In this document: positions 1 to 6,400 of the stretch, piece by piece
How the letters are laid out: each line of letters starts with the position of its first letter
Position numbering within the stretch: position 1 is the first letter of the stretch
NCBI GenBank assembly: GCA_016296675.1
Contig: JAEDIV010000090.1
Coordinates: 1 to 10,795 of the forward strand
Length of the DNA stretch: 10,795 bases
Direction of reading: 5' to 3'
Source of the DNA: Clostridia bacterium
GTDB taxonomy: Bacteria; Bacillota; Clostridia; Christensenellales; Aristaeellaceae
The notes under the pieces: generated by a model
What the model was told of the DNA's origin: nothing
Databases searched by the model: none
What the model saw: the letters and a program-made list of their open reading frames with translations, nothing else
Translations under genes and position numbers: made by a program

Positions 1-29
1 CCAGTGGTTGAAAGCTCTGTTTTTTTCTC

Positions 30-55
30 GGGGCTGTTGTGCAACAGCCCCTTTT
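30..55 (+). terminator. Rho-independent terminator reading rightwards
   Basis: A perfect 10-bp inverted repeat (GGGGCTGTTG at 30-39 with CAACAGCCCC at 42-51) is followed on the plus strand by TTTT (52-55). With a realistic loop the stem is about 9 bp. On the minus strand the stem is followed by an A-rich run, so as an intrinsic terminator it points right and would end a plus-strand gene lying left of the window. It sits only 14 bp past the stop codon of the minus-strand gene that ends at 69. It may therefore separate two convergent genes, but it lacks a U-tract for that gene. Confidence 0.6.
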
Positions 56-68
56 CACTCAGTTCAGA

Positions 69-2315
69 TTACTTTGCCTTCTTTTCCTTTACAGCAAGGA
101 AGATGTGGAAAGCAGCTACGAGCAGGATTACTACGAATCCGATCATGTGGGTTGCAAACTTGTCGCCGAGCTTCAAGAAGTCGCTGAAGAGATATCCGAA
201 GATACCGACCAGAGCGAAAACGATGGGCAGGAACGCGGCGCTCATCTTGTCTTTCTTGATGAGGCAGATGATGATGCCAATAATTGCAAGAACCAGAAGC
301 GCGATCGGAACGAGAACAACATCATTGATGTAGAAGTTTTCAATCTTATAGCCCATTTCCATGTCGAAATCCGGTACATTGTAGGGGAAGCCTACATAAC
401 CAAGGATGGAGAGTTCCTTGATGCCGTTATACTTAACGTTGGTAGCATACTCGGTTTCGATTTCTTCGCCGTTGGCAAAGGTCAGGGTGAGAAGGTTCTT
501 CTTGTCGTTGTACTTGGCCTTGCCGGTCGTGGTCATGAGAGCGGGCTCGTCGTTGTTCTTCTCATATTCGGGAACAACGAGTTCGGGCGCCTTATCGGCC
601 TCTACCGCGGGAGCAGCAGTGGGATATTCTTCGGTAGACTTAAGCTCTTTGGCATAGCCTGCAAACTTCTCAATTTCCTTATCGAAATCTTTGAGAGCCT
701 TGTCGGAAGCCTTCTTCGCTTTCTCAACAGCCTTTACGATTTCTTCTGCAGTCTTTACAACACCGGCGCACTCGGCATAGCCGGCAGCAGCCTTGGCTTT
801 TTCGGCGGCGAGCTTTCCATATACCGCATTATCGAGGTCCTCGTTGGTGCCGGCAAGGGCATAAACGAGCTCTTCGATATCTTCATCCGAGTAGAGGGAA
901 ACCTTTACAGAAGCAGCCTTCTTGGCTTCGTCAGAAACTTTCTTAAGCTTCTGATACTCGGCCTTTTCATCTTCGTAGTCCTTAGCAATTGCAGCAGTGG
1001 CTTCGTCGTAAGCCTTCTTGGCTTCATTTACTTTAGCTTCGGTCTTGGCCTTCTGGTCAGCTACATTCGCATCATAAGCAGCCTTGAGTTCAGCAGCCTT
1101 GGCGGTGTTCTCAGCGGCAGCAGCATCGTAAGCAGCCTTGGCTTCAGCAATATTAGCCTCAGCTTCCTTGGTAACTTCTTCGAACTTTGCGTTGTATTCC
1201 TTAACGTCAGCGTCTTCCGCGGCTTCAAACTCAGCCTTGATTTCGGCGAGCTTCGCGTTGGCAGCGTCAATAGCAGCAGCATATGCATTGGCCTTCTCAG
1301 CTACAGCTGCTTTGCCTTCCTTGATAGCGGAGTCATAATCTGCCTTGAGCGCAGCAAGAGCGGCTTCACCGGCGGCAACGGCATCGTCATAAGCCTTCTT
1401 CTCGGCTTCGATCTTGGCGTTGGCTTCGACTACAGCGGCATCATAAACAGCCTTGGCAGCATTTGTCTTTTCAAGCGCAGCGTTGTACTTCTCAGTGTCC
1501 TCAGCAAGCTTTTCAACAGCAGCAGCGTTTTCCGCCTTGATCTTTTCGCGGAGCTGGGGGTTGGCAGCGTCGAAAGCGGCGTTGAAGATCGCCTTATCCT
1601 CGGTTACCCAAGCATAAGCGGCATCCGCCTCGTAAGCTTTCTCGGCGCCGGCGGCAGCAGTGTTAACCGCTTCCTGAAGCTGAGCGATGCTGTCTTCAAT
1701 GGTCTTTGCGGAAGCAGCGGCATCGCTCATCGCCTTAACGAGCTTGTCATAGCTCTTCTGGGCGCTGGCCTGAATGTCAGCGATGGTCTCAGCATTGAGA
1801 ACAACGGGCGCATCCTTGGGAACGTTAACTTCAACGTCCTGATATTCGCTTCCAAAGTAAGCAAAAATCAGGCCATCGTTTACAGCGTTTTCAGCATTGA
1901 CGCTCTTGATATAATTGTTGATTTTCTCAACAACTTCAGCGCGGTCTGCAAGCTTCGTGGAAACTTCGTTAGCGCTGGCATAGGCATCCGCCGCTTGCTT
2001 ATATGCTTCAACAGCAGCTTCCACTGCAGCGTCAGCATTGAGCTGATTTACGCGGATATAGTTCGTGCTGTTTACAGTCATGGTCTTTACAGCATCGTCA
2101 ATCTCGATTTCCTTATAACCATCCTGGCCGGCTTCGGTGCCAGAGATGATCCACTTTCCGCCGAGGAAGGAGGCATTGCCTGCTTCAGGAGCGAAAACGC
2201 TTTCCTGCTTGCCGTAGCTGAAATACGGGCAGCAAAGCACGACGATCATCGCAACCAGAAGAACGGCGATGACGATGCTCGTCAGACGGGAACAGGATTT
2301 GGTCTTAAGCTTCAT
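69..2315 (-). CDS. Membrane-anchored Ala/Lys/Glu-rich coiled-coil protein, unknown function
   Basis: A 748-residue protein that I cannot assign to a named family. A hydrophobic segment at about 11-33 follows a basic N-terminus and has no clear signal-peptidase site, so it is probably a membrane anchor. Residues about 90-560 are dominated by Ala, Lys and Glu and are predicted to be long helices. Residues 291-435 contain an 18-residue repeat. A small non-helical region (about 570-660) includes the stretch SILGYVGFPYNVPDFD. Three more membrane segments follow at about 663-686, 691-711 and 721-741, with KKDK between the first two and EKKAK at the end. The positive-inside rule puts both termini in the cytoplasm and the helical domain outside, tethered at both ends. 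The ATG start has an AGGGGA ribosome site 8 nt upstream, and a strong promoter precedes it. A scaffold, adhesin or envelope-spacer role would be inference only. Confidence 0.85.
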   Translation of the reverse strand: MKLKTKSCSRLTSIVIAVLLVAMIVVLCCPYFSYGKQESVFAPEAGNASFLGGKWIISGTEAGQDGYKEIEIDDAVKTMTVNSTNYIRVNQLNADAAVEAAVEAYKQAADAYASANEVSTKLADRAEVVEKINNYIKSVNAENAVNDGLIFAYFGSEYQDVEVNVPKDAPVVLNAETIADIQASAQKSYDKLVKAMSDAAASAKTIEDSIAQLQEAVNTAAAGAEKAYEADAAYAWVTEDKAIFNAAFDAANPQLREKIKAENAAAVEKLAEDTEKYNAALEKTNAAKAVYDAAVVEANAKIEAEKKAYDDAVAAGEAALAALKADYDSAIKEGKAAVAEKANAYAAAIDAANAKLAEIKAEFEAAEDADVKEYNAKFEEVTKEAEANIAEAKAAYDAAAAENTAKAAELKAAYDANVADQKAKTEAKVNEAKKAYDEATAAIAKDYEDEKAEYQKLKKVSDEAKKAASVKVSLYSDEDIEELVYALAGTNEDLDNAVYGKLAAEKAKAAAGYAECAGVVKTAEEIVKAVEKAKKASDKALKDFDKEIEKFAGYAKELKSTEEYPTAAPAVEADKAPELVVPEYEKNNDEPALMTTTGKAKYNDKKNLLTLTFANGEEIETEYATNVKYNGIKELSILGYVGFPYNVPDFDMEMGYKIENFYINDVVLVPIALLVLAIIGIIICLIKKDKMSAAFLPIVFALVGIFGYLFSDFLKLGDKFATHMIGFVVILLVAAFHIFLAVKEKKAK
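1011..1445 (-). repeat. 18-residue repeats inside the coiled-coil domain
   Basis: This region encodes residues 291-435 of the 748-residue membrane protein. Aromatic residues recur every 18 positions: Y291, Y309, Y327, Y345 and F363, then after a 15-residue step F378, Y396 and Y414. Most units begin Tyr-Asp-x-Ala, carry Val/Ile at +4 and Ile/Leu/Val at +11 in most cases, and Lys at +15. Apolar positions follow a 4-3-4-3-4 spacing, which is two heptads plus four residues (7+11). The DNA copies have diverged but still share short stretches such as the reverse complement of AAGCAGCCTT. Confidence 0.75.
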
Positions 2316-2364
2316 AAGTCTATCCCCTCACACTTTTTGTTGTAATGCGGTTAAATCCGCTTAC

Positions 2365-2383
2365 TATATGTATTTTACATATA
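2365..2383. promoter_or_regulatory. Perfect inverted repeat over the -10 box (possible operator)
   Basis: The arms TATATGTA and TACATATA (8 bp each, 3-bp spacer) form a perfect dyad that covers the whole -10 hexamer of the promoter for the 748-residue membrane protein and extends about seven bases into the region of the transcription start. A repressor bound here would block the promoter. The arms are AT-rich, so a chance match around an AT-rich -10 is a real possibility. No regulator gene lies in the window. Confidence 0.35.
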
Positions 2384-2400
2384 TATAGCATTAATGTCAA
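2372..2400 (-). promoter_or_regulatory. Sigma-A promoter of the 748-residue membrane protein gene
   Basis: On the minus strand a consensus -35 TTGACA (2400-2395) is separated by 17 bp from TAAAAT (2377-2372), a 5/6 match to the -10. Transcription would begin near 2365, giving an untranslated leader of about 50 nt that contains a small GCGG/CCGC hairpin (2347-2360) and the ribosome site. The promoter separates this gene from the yhaM-topB-cysE-DUF362 operon upstream. No convincing terminator lies between 2466 and 2400, so some read-through is possible. Confidence 0.8.
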
Positions 2401-2466
2401 TGCCTTTATCGGGCATATGCGAAATTTTTGCAGGTTTTTTCTTGACAAAATATGCACATTTTTCGC

Positions 2467-3576
2467 TTATTTGACCTGAATCAATTCATACTTATCCGAT
2501 CCCAGGCCGATTTTGACGCCCTGTTCAATTCCCGCTTCCCACTTGGTGTCCGGATGCAGCGTATGGAAATGATCCTTGTGTTCATGTCCGCATTCGCATT
2601 TTTCGCCGAGCATGCTGTCTTTGAAGGCTTCCATTTTGTTGCACATATCCGCGCAGGCCTGATCCAGAGCGACCGGATCGAAAGAAGCAAACATACCGAC
2701 ATCAGGAAGAATAGGCGCGTCGTTGTTGTCATAGCAATCGCAGAAAGGCGAAATGTCAATCGCCAGCGAAATATGGAAAGACGGCTTGTCCTTGACAACC
2801 GCATAGGCATATTCCGTTACTTTTCTCGAAAGCACTTCGCAGCCGTTCTCCTGTCCCGGACGCATTGCCTTTACGGGGCATACGCCGATGCAGCGTCCGC
2901 AGCCTTTGCACTTGTCATAATAGATTTTCGCTTTTTCTTCAATCCGAATCGCATCATGCGCACAGTTCTTTGCACAAACACCGCACGCAACGCATTTTTC
3001 CTTGTCGACAACAGGCTTTTCGCTTTCATGCATGTCCGCCTTTCCCGCGCTGGATCCGCAGCCCATGCCAAGGTTCTTAAGCGCACCGCCAAAGCCGGTT
3101 CCTTCATGTCCTTTAAAATGCGTAAGGGAAATGATGATATCAGCATCCACGATTTCCCGGCCGATCTTCGCATTCTTTACATATTCTCCGTCAATCGGAA
3201 CATCGACATCATCCGTGCCCTTGATACCGTCTCCAATGATGACATGGCAGCCAAGGCAGAATGGATTGTAGCCATGTTCATACGCAATGTCCAGATGATC
3301 AAGCGCATTTTTTCTCGTTCCGACATACAGTGTTGAGCAGTCGGTCACAAACGGTTTTCCGCCGAGCGACTTGATGACATCAATAACAGCTTTGGCATAA
3401 TTGGGACGAAGGTAAGCAAGGTTTCCTCCTTCGCCAAAATGCACTTTTACGGCGGTAAACTTGTTCTTGAAATCGATGGATTCAATGCCCGCTGTTTTAA
3501 TCAGCCTCTTGAGTTTGTTCGGAATGTTCTCATCTCCTGCGACGCGCATGCTGGTGTAATACACTTTGGATACCAC
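2467..3576 (-). CDS. DUF362 family protein with two [4Fe-4S] ferredoxin motifs
   Basis: This 369-residue protein, counted from a GTG start, begins VSKVYYTSMR, typical of DUF362 iron-sulfur proteins. The family hallmark HFKGHEGTGFGGALKNLGMG starts at about residue 153. Two CxxCxxCxxxC motifs follow, with Cys 195/198/201/205 and Cys 223/226/229/233, so two [4Fe-4S] clusters are expected. Near the C-terminus is a Cys/His-rich stretch (CECGHEHKDHFHTLHPD, about 327-343). The protein has no signal peptide or membrane segment and is probably cytoplasmic. DUF362 proteins are often annotated as ferredoxin-like, but the reaction is not established, so a redox or electron-carrier role is inferred from the clusters. 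It is the last gene of the operon after cysE. An ATG at 3600 would add eight residues (MHKERVID) and overlap cysE by 8 bp. I prefer the GTG because a much better ribosome site precedes it. Confidence 0.9.
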   Translation of the reverse strand: MVSKVYYTSMRVAGDENIPNKLKRLIKTAGIESIDFKNKFTAVKVHFGEGGNLAYLRPNYAKAVIDVIKSLGGKPFVTDCSTLYVGTRKNALDHLDIAYEHGYNPFCLGCHVIIGDGIKGTDDVDVPIDGEYVKNAKIGREIVDADIIISLTHFKGHEGTGFGGALKNLGMGCGSSAGKADMHESEKPVVDKEKCVACGVCAKNCAHDAIRIEEKAKIYYDKCKGCGRCIGVCPVKAMRPGQENGCEVLSRKVTEYAYAVVKDKPSFHISLAIDISPFCDCYDNNDAPILPDVGMFASFDPVALDQACADMCNKMEAFKDSMLGEKCECGHEHKDHFHTLHPDTKWEAGIEQGVKIGLGSDKYELIQVK

Positions 3577-3579
3577 ATC

Positions 3580-3592
3580 GATCACCCTTTCT
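3580..3592 (-). promoter_or_regulatory. Ribosome binding site supporting a GTG start for the DUF362 gene
   Basis: The minus strand reads AGAAAGGGTGATC, then GAT, then GTG. This is the full anti-Shine-Dalgarno complement AGAAAGGAGGTGATC with two bases missing. It falls inside the extra eight codons that an ATG start at 3600 would give, and that ATG has only a poorly spaced GGGAA before it. The placement argues that translation starts at 3576. Confidence 0.6.
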
Positions 3593-4492
3593 TTATGCAT
3601 TTTCCCAAATGGTTTTGTTTACTTCCCTGAATGTGAGCGAAGGACTTTCTACGCTCACGCGCGTTCTGTCGGGAACGGACGAAGTGACAAAGGCGTTTCC
3701 GCCGATCACGCAGTCGTCTCCGATGACGGTGTCACCGCCAAGAATCGTTGCACCTGCGTATACCGTCACACGGTTTTTGAGCGTCGGATGCCTTTTGATG
3801 CCGGAAAGCGCCTGTCCCTTTCTTGTGGAAAGCGCGCCAAGCGTTACGCCCTGATAGATTTTGGCAAAATTACCGATCTCGCATGTCTCGCCGATTACAA
3901 CGCCGGTTCCGTGATCGATAAAGAAATACGAACCGATTTTGGCGCCCGCATTAATATCAATACCGGTCAGCGAGTGCGCGTATTCCGTCATCATACGCGG
4001 AACCAGGGGAACATCTGCTTCATACAGAACATGCGCAAGCCGGTGAACCGTTATTGCATACAGTCCCGGATAGGAAAACACAATTTCCGCGCGCGATTTC
4101 GCAGCCGGATCTCCGTTATATGCAGCCTCCACATCATTTGCCAGCATCTTTTGAATTTCAGGAAGTTCTCTGATAAAGTTCATGCAAATATCGTCCGCTT
4201 TGTCATTGGCACATGCGCAGTCTCCGTTTAAGCCAAGCGCGTTTCCAAGCACCGCCTTAAGCCTTTGCGCTACTTCTGTCAGCGCCTGTCCGTAGGAAAA
4301 CTCGCCGCGCACCAGAAATTCATCCTTGAAGTACCCCGGGAACATCATGCCTCTCAGCTTCTCCGTAAGGAGTATGATTTCCCCTCTGTTCGGGAGCCCG
4401 CATTCATTGCTTTGAAACAATTCTGTTTCTGCAGAAAACCGGTTCATGTGGCAGGCGGTTTCGCGGATTCGTCTGAGCATTTCTTCATTCAT
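3593..4492 (-). CDS. cysE: Serine O-acetyltransferase
   Basis: This enzyme makes O-acetylserine from L-serine and acetyl-CoA, the committed step of cysteine synthesis in the cytoplasm. The 299-residue protein has an N-terminal helical domain (about 1-165) and a C-terminal left-handed beta-helix of hexapeptide repeats (about 175-275, for example AKIGSYFFIDHGTGVVIGE and VTVYAGATILGGDTVIGDD). His194 in FIDHGTG and Asp179 in TGIDINAGAKIG match the catalytic His158/Asp143 pair of E. coli CysE, including the 15-residue spacing. It belongs to the longer form of the family with an extended N-terminus. The ATG start lies 3 bp after the topB stop, with a GGAGG site 7 nt upstream embedded in the last topB codons, so its translation is probably coupled to topB. 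The downstream iron-sulfur protein is a plausible but unproven user of the cysteine. Confidence 0.93.
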   Translation of the reverse strand: MNEEMLRRIRETACHMNRFSAETELFQSNECGLPNRGEIILLTEKLRGMMFPGYFKDEFLVRGEFSYGQALTEVAQRLKAVLGNALGLNGDCACANDKADDICMNFIRELPEIQKMLANDVEAAYNGDPAAKSRAEIVFSYPGLYAITVHRLAHVLYEADVPLVPRMMTEYAHSLTGIDINAGAKIGSYFFIDHGTGVVIGETCEIGNFAKIYQGVTLGALSTRKGQALSGIKRHPTLKNRVTVYAGATILGGDTVIGDDCVIGGNAFVTSSVPDRTRVSVESPSLTFREVNKTIWENA

Positions 4493-4495
4493 GCG

Positions 4496-6364
4496 TTATC
4501 CTCCATCCCCTGTCTTTTCTTTTTTTGCATATGTCGCCTTTTTGGCTTTCATTTGTTTTTCTTCCGGGAATCTCTGATAGGGAGCCTTGGTTTTCGCATA
4601 TTCCACCAGATATGTGCAGAACCTTCCAATGCTCTCCATAAAGCGCTTTTCTTTTCGTTCCATTTCGCTTTTGTCTGTAATAAGCGCCATTCTGGAAAGC
4701 GCTCTTTCCCACTTACCGGTGGTGAGCGCGCTTGTCATTTCATCGGGCGCAACCTTTACAAGCAGCTTTCCCTTTTCCGTTGAAACGATCTGCTTTCCTT
4801 TTCTTTCAGCATACCCGACATCAATAAGCCTTGTGATGGTTGCAGCTCTTGTCGCGGGCGTACCAAGGCCGGAGTCCTTCATCTTCTCGCGAAGGTCTTC
4901 ATCCTCAATCGTCTTTCCCGCGTCTTCCATCGCTTTTAAAAGCGTGTCGTCCGTATGCGGAGAGGGGGGCTTTGTTTTCTGCTGCTTGACCGAGGCTTTT
5001 TTGACATTTCTTTCATCGCCGACGCGCAGAAGCGGAATCTCCGCATCGTCTTCCTTTTTCTTTTCTTCCCCTTTGTAAAGCGCGCGCCATCCCTCTGAAA
5101 TCGGCATGTTGCCCTGCGTTCTAAACTTTTCGCCTTCCACTTCCGTGATGATCTTTGTTGAAGAATACACGTAATCCGGATAATGCGCGGCGATCAGCTT
5201 TTTCGCAATCAGATCAAAAATCTTCTTTTCATCTTCCGTAAGAACGCCGGTTTCCATTTTTCTGTCTGTCGGAATAATCGCATGGTGATCCGTAACTTTT
5301 GAATTGTCATAGATGCGCTTTGCGGTTTTGACAGGCGCAATCGCCTTGACAAACGACTGATAGGGTTCGGGAAGAAGATTCAATGTTTTCTGAACCTTTG
5401 GAATCATATCATCCGGAAGATAGCTGGAATCGGTTCTCGGATAGGTGATCATCTTCCGCGTCTCATACAGCGACTGAGCAATTTTGAGCGTTTTATCTGC
5501 GCTGAAGCCGAATTTTCTGTTGGCTTCGCGCTGAAGCGTAGTAAGGTCATACAATTTTTCCGGCGGTTTTCTTTTTTCGTCCCTCGTGCTTTCGACCACG
5601 CGGCCTGTTTTTCCGTTTACTTTCTTTTTGATCTCATCCGCTTTTTCCTTGCTCGGAATATGCGTCTTCTGGTTTGCGTCAATCCAAACGCCCTTATAGT
5701 CCCCGAAATCGCAGTTGACCTCGAAATAGTCTTCCGGCACAAACGCACAAATCTCGCTGTCGCGCTTAACCAATATGGCAAGCGTCGGTGTCTGAACGCG
5801 CCCTACAGAAAGATGCGCGTTGTATTTTAAGGAAAACGCTCTTGAGGCATTCATGCCGACCAGCCAATCCGCTTCGCAGCGGCAGCGCGCAGACAGATAC
5901 AGTCCGTCATACGCCTCCCCGGGCTTCATGCTGTCAAGTCCTGCTTTGATGGCAGCATCCGTCATTGAGGATACCCAAAGACGTTTCACCGGCTTTTTGC
6001 ATCCGGCACAGTCATAAATATATCTGAAAATCAGTTCGCCTTCACGCCCGGAGTCTGTCGCACAAATGATTTCAGAGATATCCTCATCATTCATCAGCTT
6101 TTTAACAACATTGAACTGCGCCTTCGTCTGACTGTACACCTTAAGCGGAATTTTCTCCGGCAACATCGGAAGAAGATCCATCCGCCATTTTTTATATTTT
6201 TCGTCCACCTCATCCGGCTCGCACAGTCCGACAAGATGACCGACCGCCCATGTTACCACATGCGTATCTGACGTAAGACAGCCCTGGGATGAGCCTTTTA
6301 CGCCGAGAACGCGCGCAATATCTCTGCCCACCGACGGCTTTTCCGCTACCACCAGCGTTTTCAT
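4496..6364 (-). CDS. topB: DNA topoisomerase III (type IA)
   Basis: This enzyme cuts one DNA strand, passes another through and reseals it, resolving recombination or replication intermediates. The 622-residue protein opens with a Toprim domain: LVVAEKPSVGRDIA with Glu8, and ATDSGREGELI with Asp104. The pattern lacks the second Asp of the DxD found in TopA, as is usual for Firmicutes TopB. The active-site tyrosine is Tyr308 in MITYPRTDSSYLP. HHAIIPT (about 360-366) and LGTPATRAATITRLI (about 500-514) are further conserved blocks. No Cys4 zinc motif follows; the protein ends in a short Lys-rich tail and is somewhat shorter than the roughly 700-residue family norm. The start lies 36 bp after yhaM and the stop 3 bp before cysE. 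The ribosome site AAAGGAGGAA is strong but unusually far (13 nt) from the only in-frame ATG. Confidence 0.97.
   Translation of the reverse strand: MKTLVVAEKPSVGRDIARVLGVKGSSQGCLTSDTHVVTWAVGHLVGLCEPDEVDEKYKKWRMDLLPMLPEKIPLKVYSQTKAQFNVVKKLMNDEDISEIICATDSGREGELIFRYIYDCAGCKKPVKRLWVSSMTDAAIKAGLDSMKPGEAYDGLYLSARCRCEADWLVGMNASRAFSLKYNAHLSVGRVQTPTLAILVKRDSEICAFVPEDYFEVNCDFGDYKGVWIDANQKTHIPSKEKADEIKKKVNGKTGRVVESTRDEKRKPPEKLYDLTTLQREANRKFGFSADKTLKIAQSLYETRKMITYPRTDSSYLPDDMIPKVQKTLNLLPEPYQSFVKAIAPVKTAKRIYDNSKVTDHHAIIPTDRKMETGVLTEDEKKIFDLIAKKLIAAHYPDYVYSSTKIITEVEGEKFRTQGNMPISEGWRALYKGEEKKKEDDAEIPLLRVGDERNVKKASVKQQKTKPPSPHTDDTLLKAMEDAGKTIEDEDLREKMKDSGLGTPATRAATITRLIDVGYAERKGKQIVSTEKGKLLVKVAPDEMTSALTTGKWERALSRMALITDKSEMERKEKRFMESIGRFCTYLVEYAKTKAPYQRFPEEKQMKAKKATYAKKEKTGDGG
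4500..4504 (-). promoter_or_regulatory. cysE ribosome binding site inside the end of topB
   Basis: GGAGG lies in the final Gly-Gly codons of topB and precedes the cysE ATG by 7 nt (GGAGGATAACGCATG). Ribosomes finishing topB clear this site, so cysE is probably translationally coupled to topB. Confidence 0.75.
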
Positions 6365-6375
6365 TGTACGCGCGC

Positions 6376-6385
6376 TTCCTCCTTT
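6376..6385 (-). promoter_or_regulatory. topB ribosome binding site with long spacing
   Basis: AAAGGAGGAA is a near-perfect Shine-Dalgarno, but 13 nt separate GGAGG from the ATG at 6364, longer than the usual 5-9. The intervening codons GCG CGT ACA contain no alternative in-frame start, so the ATG must be used. Initiation may be weaker than the motif suggests. Confidence 0.6.
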
Positions 6386-6400
6386 GGTTTCGTAATAGAT

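Noticed and set aside
39..2345. A 768-codon open frame on the plus strand opposite the membrane protein gene
   Set aside because: It is the exact antisense of an Ala/Lys/Glu-rich gene, whose codons rarely give stops on the other strand. It has no ribosome site or promoter, whereas the minus frame has both plus coherent membrane and helical features.
2400..2466. Terminator after the DUF362 gene
   Set aside because: Only a 4-bp TGCC/GGCA stem and a very distant GCGAAA/TTTCGC pairing are visible, neither followed by a U-run.
2443..2472. Plus-strand TTGACA at 2443-2448 as a promoter
   Set aside because: The sequence 17 bp further is a poor -10 (GCTTAT), and no plus-strand gene follows.
2452..3336. 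A 294-codon plus-strand open frame opposite the DUF362 gene
   Set aside because: The minus frame carries clear ferredoxin and DUF362 motifs; the plus frame has no recognisable domain and no ribosome site.
3566..4231. Plus-strand open frame opposite cysE
   Set aside because: It lies antisense to the hexapeptide-repeat domain of serine acetyltransferase, and nothing supports translation.
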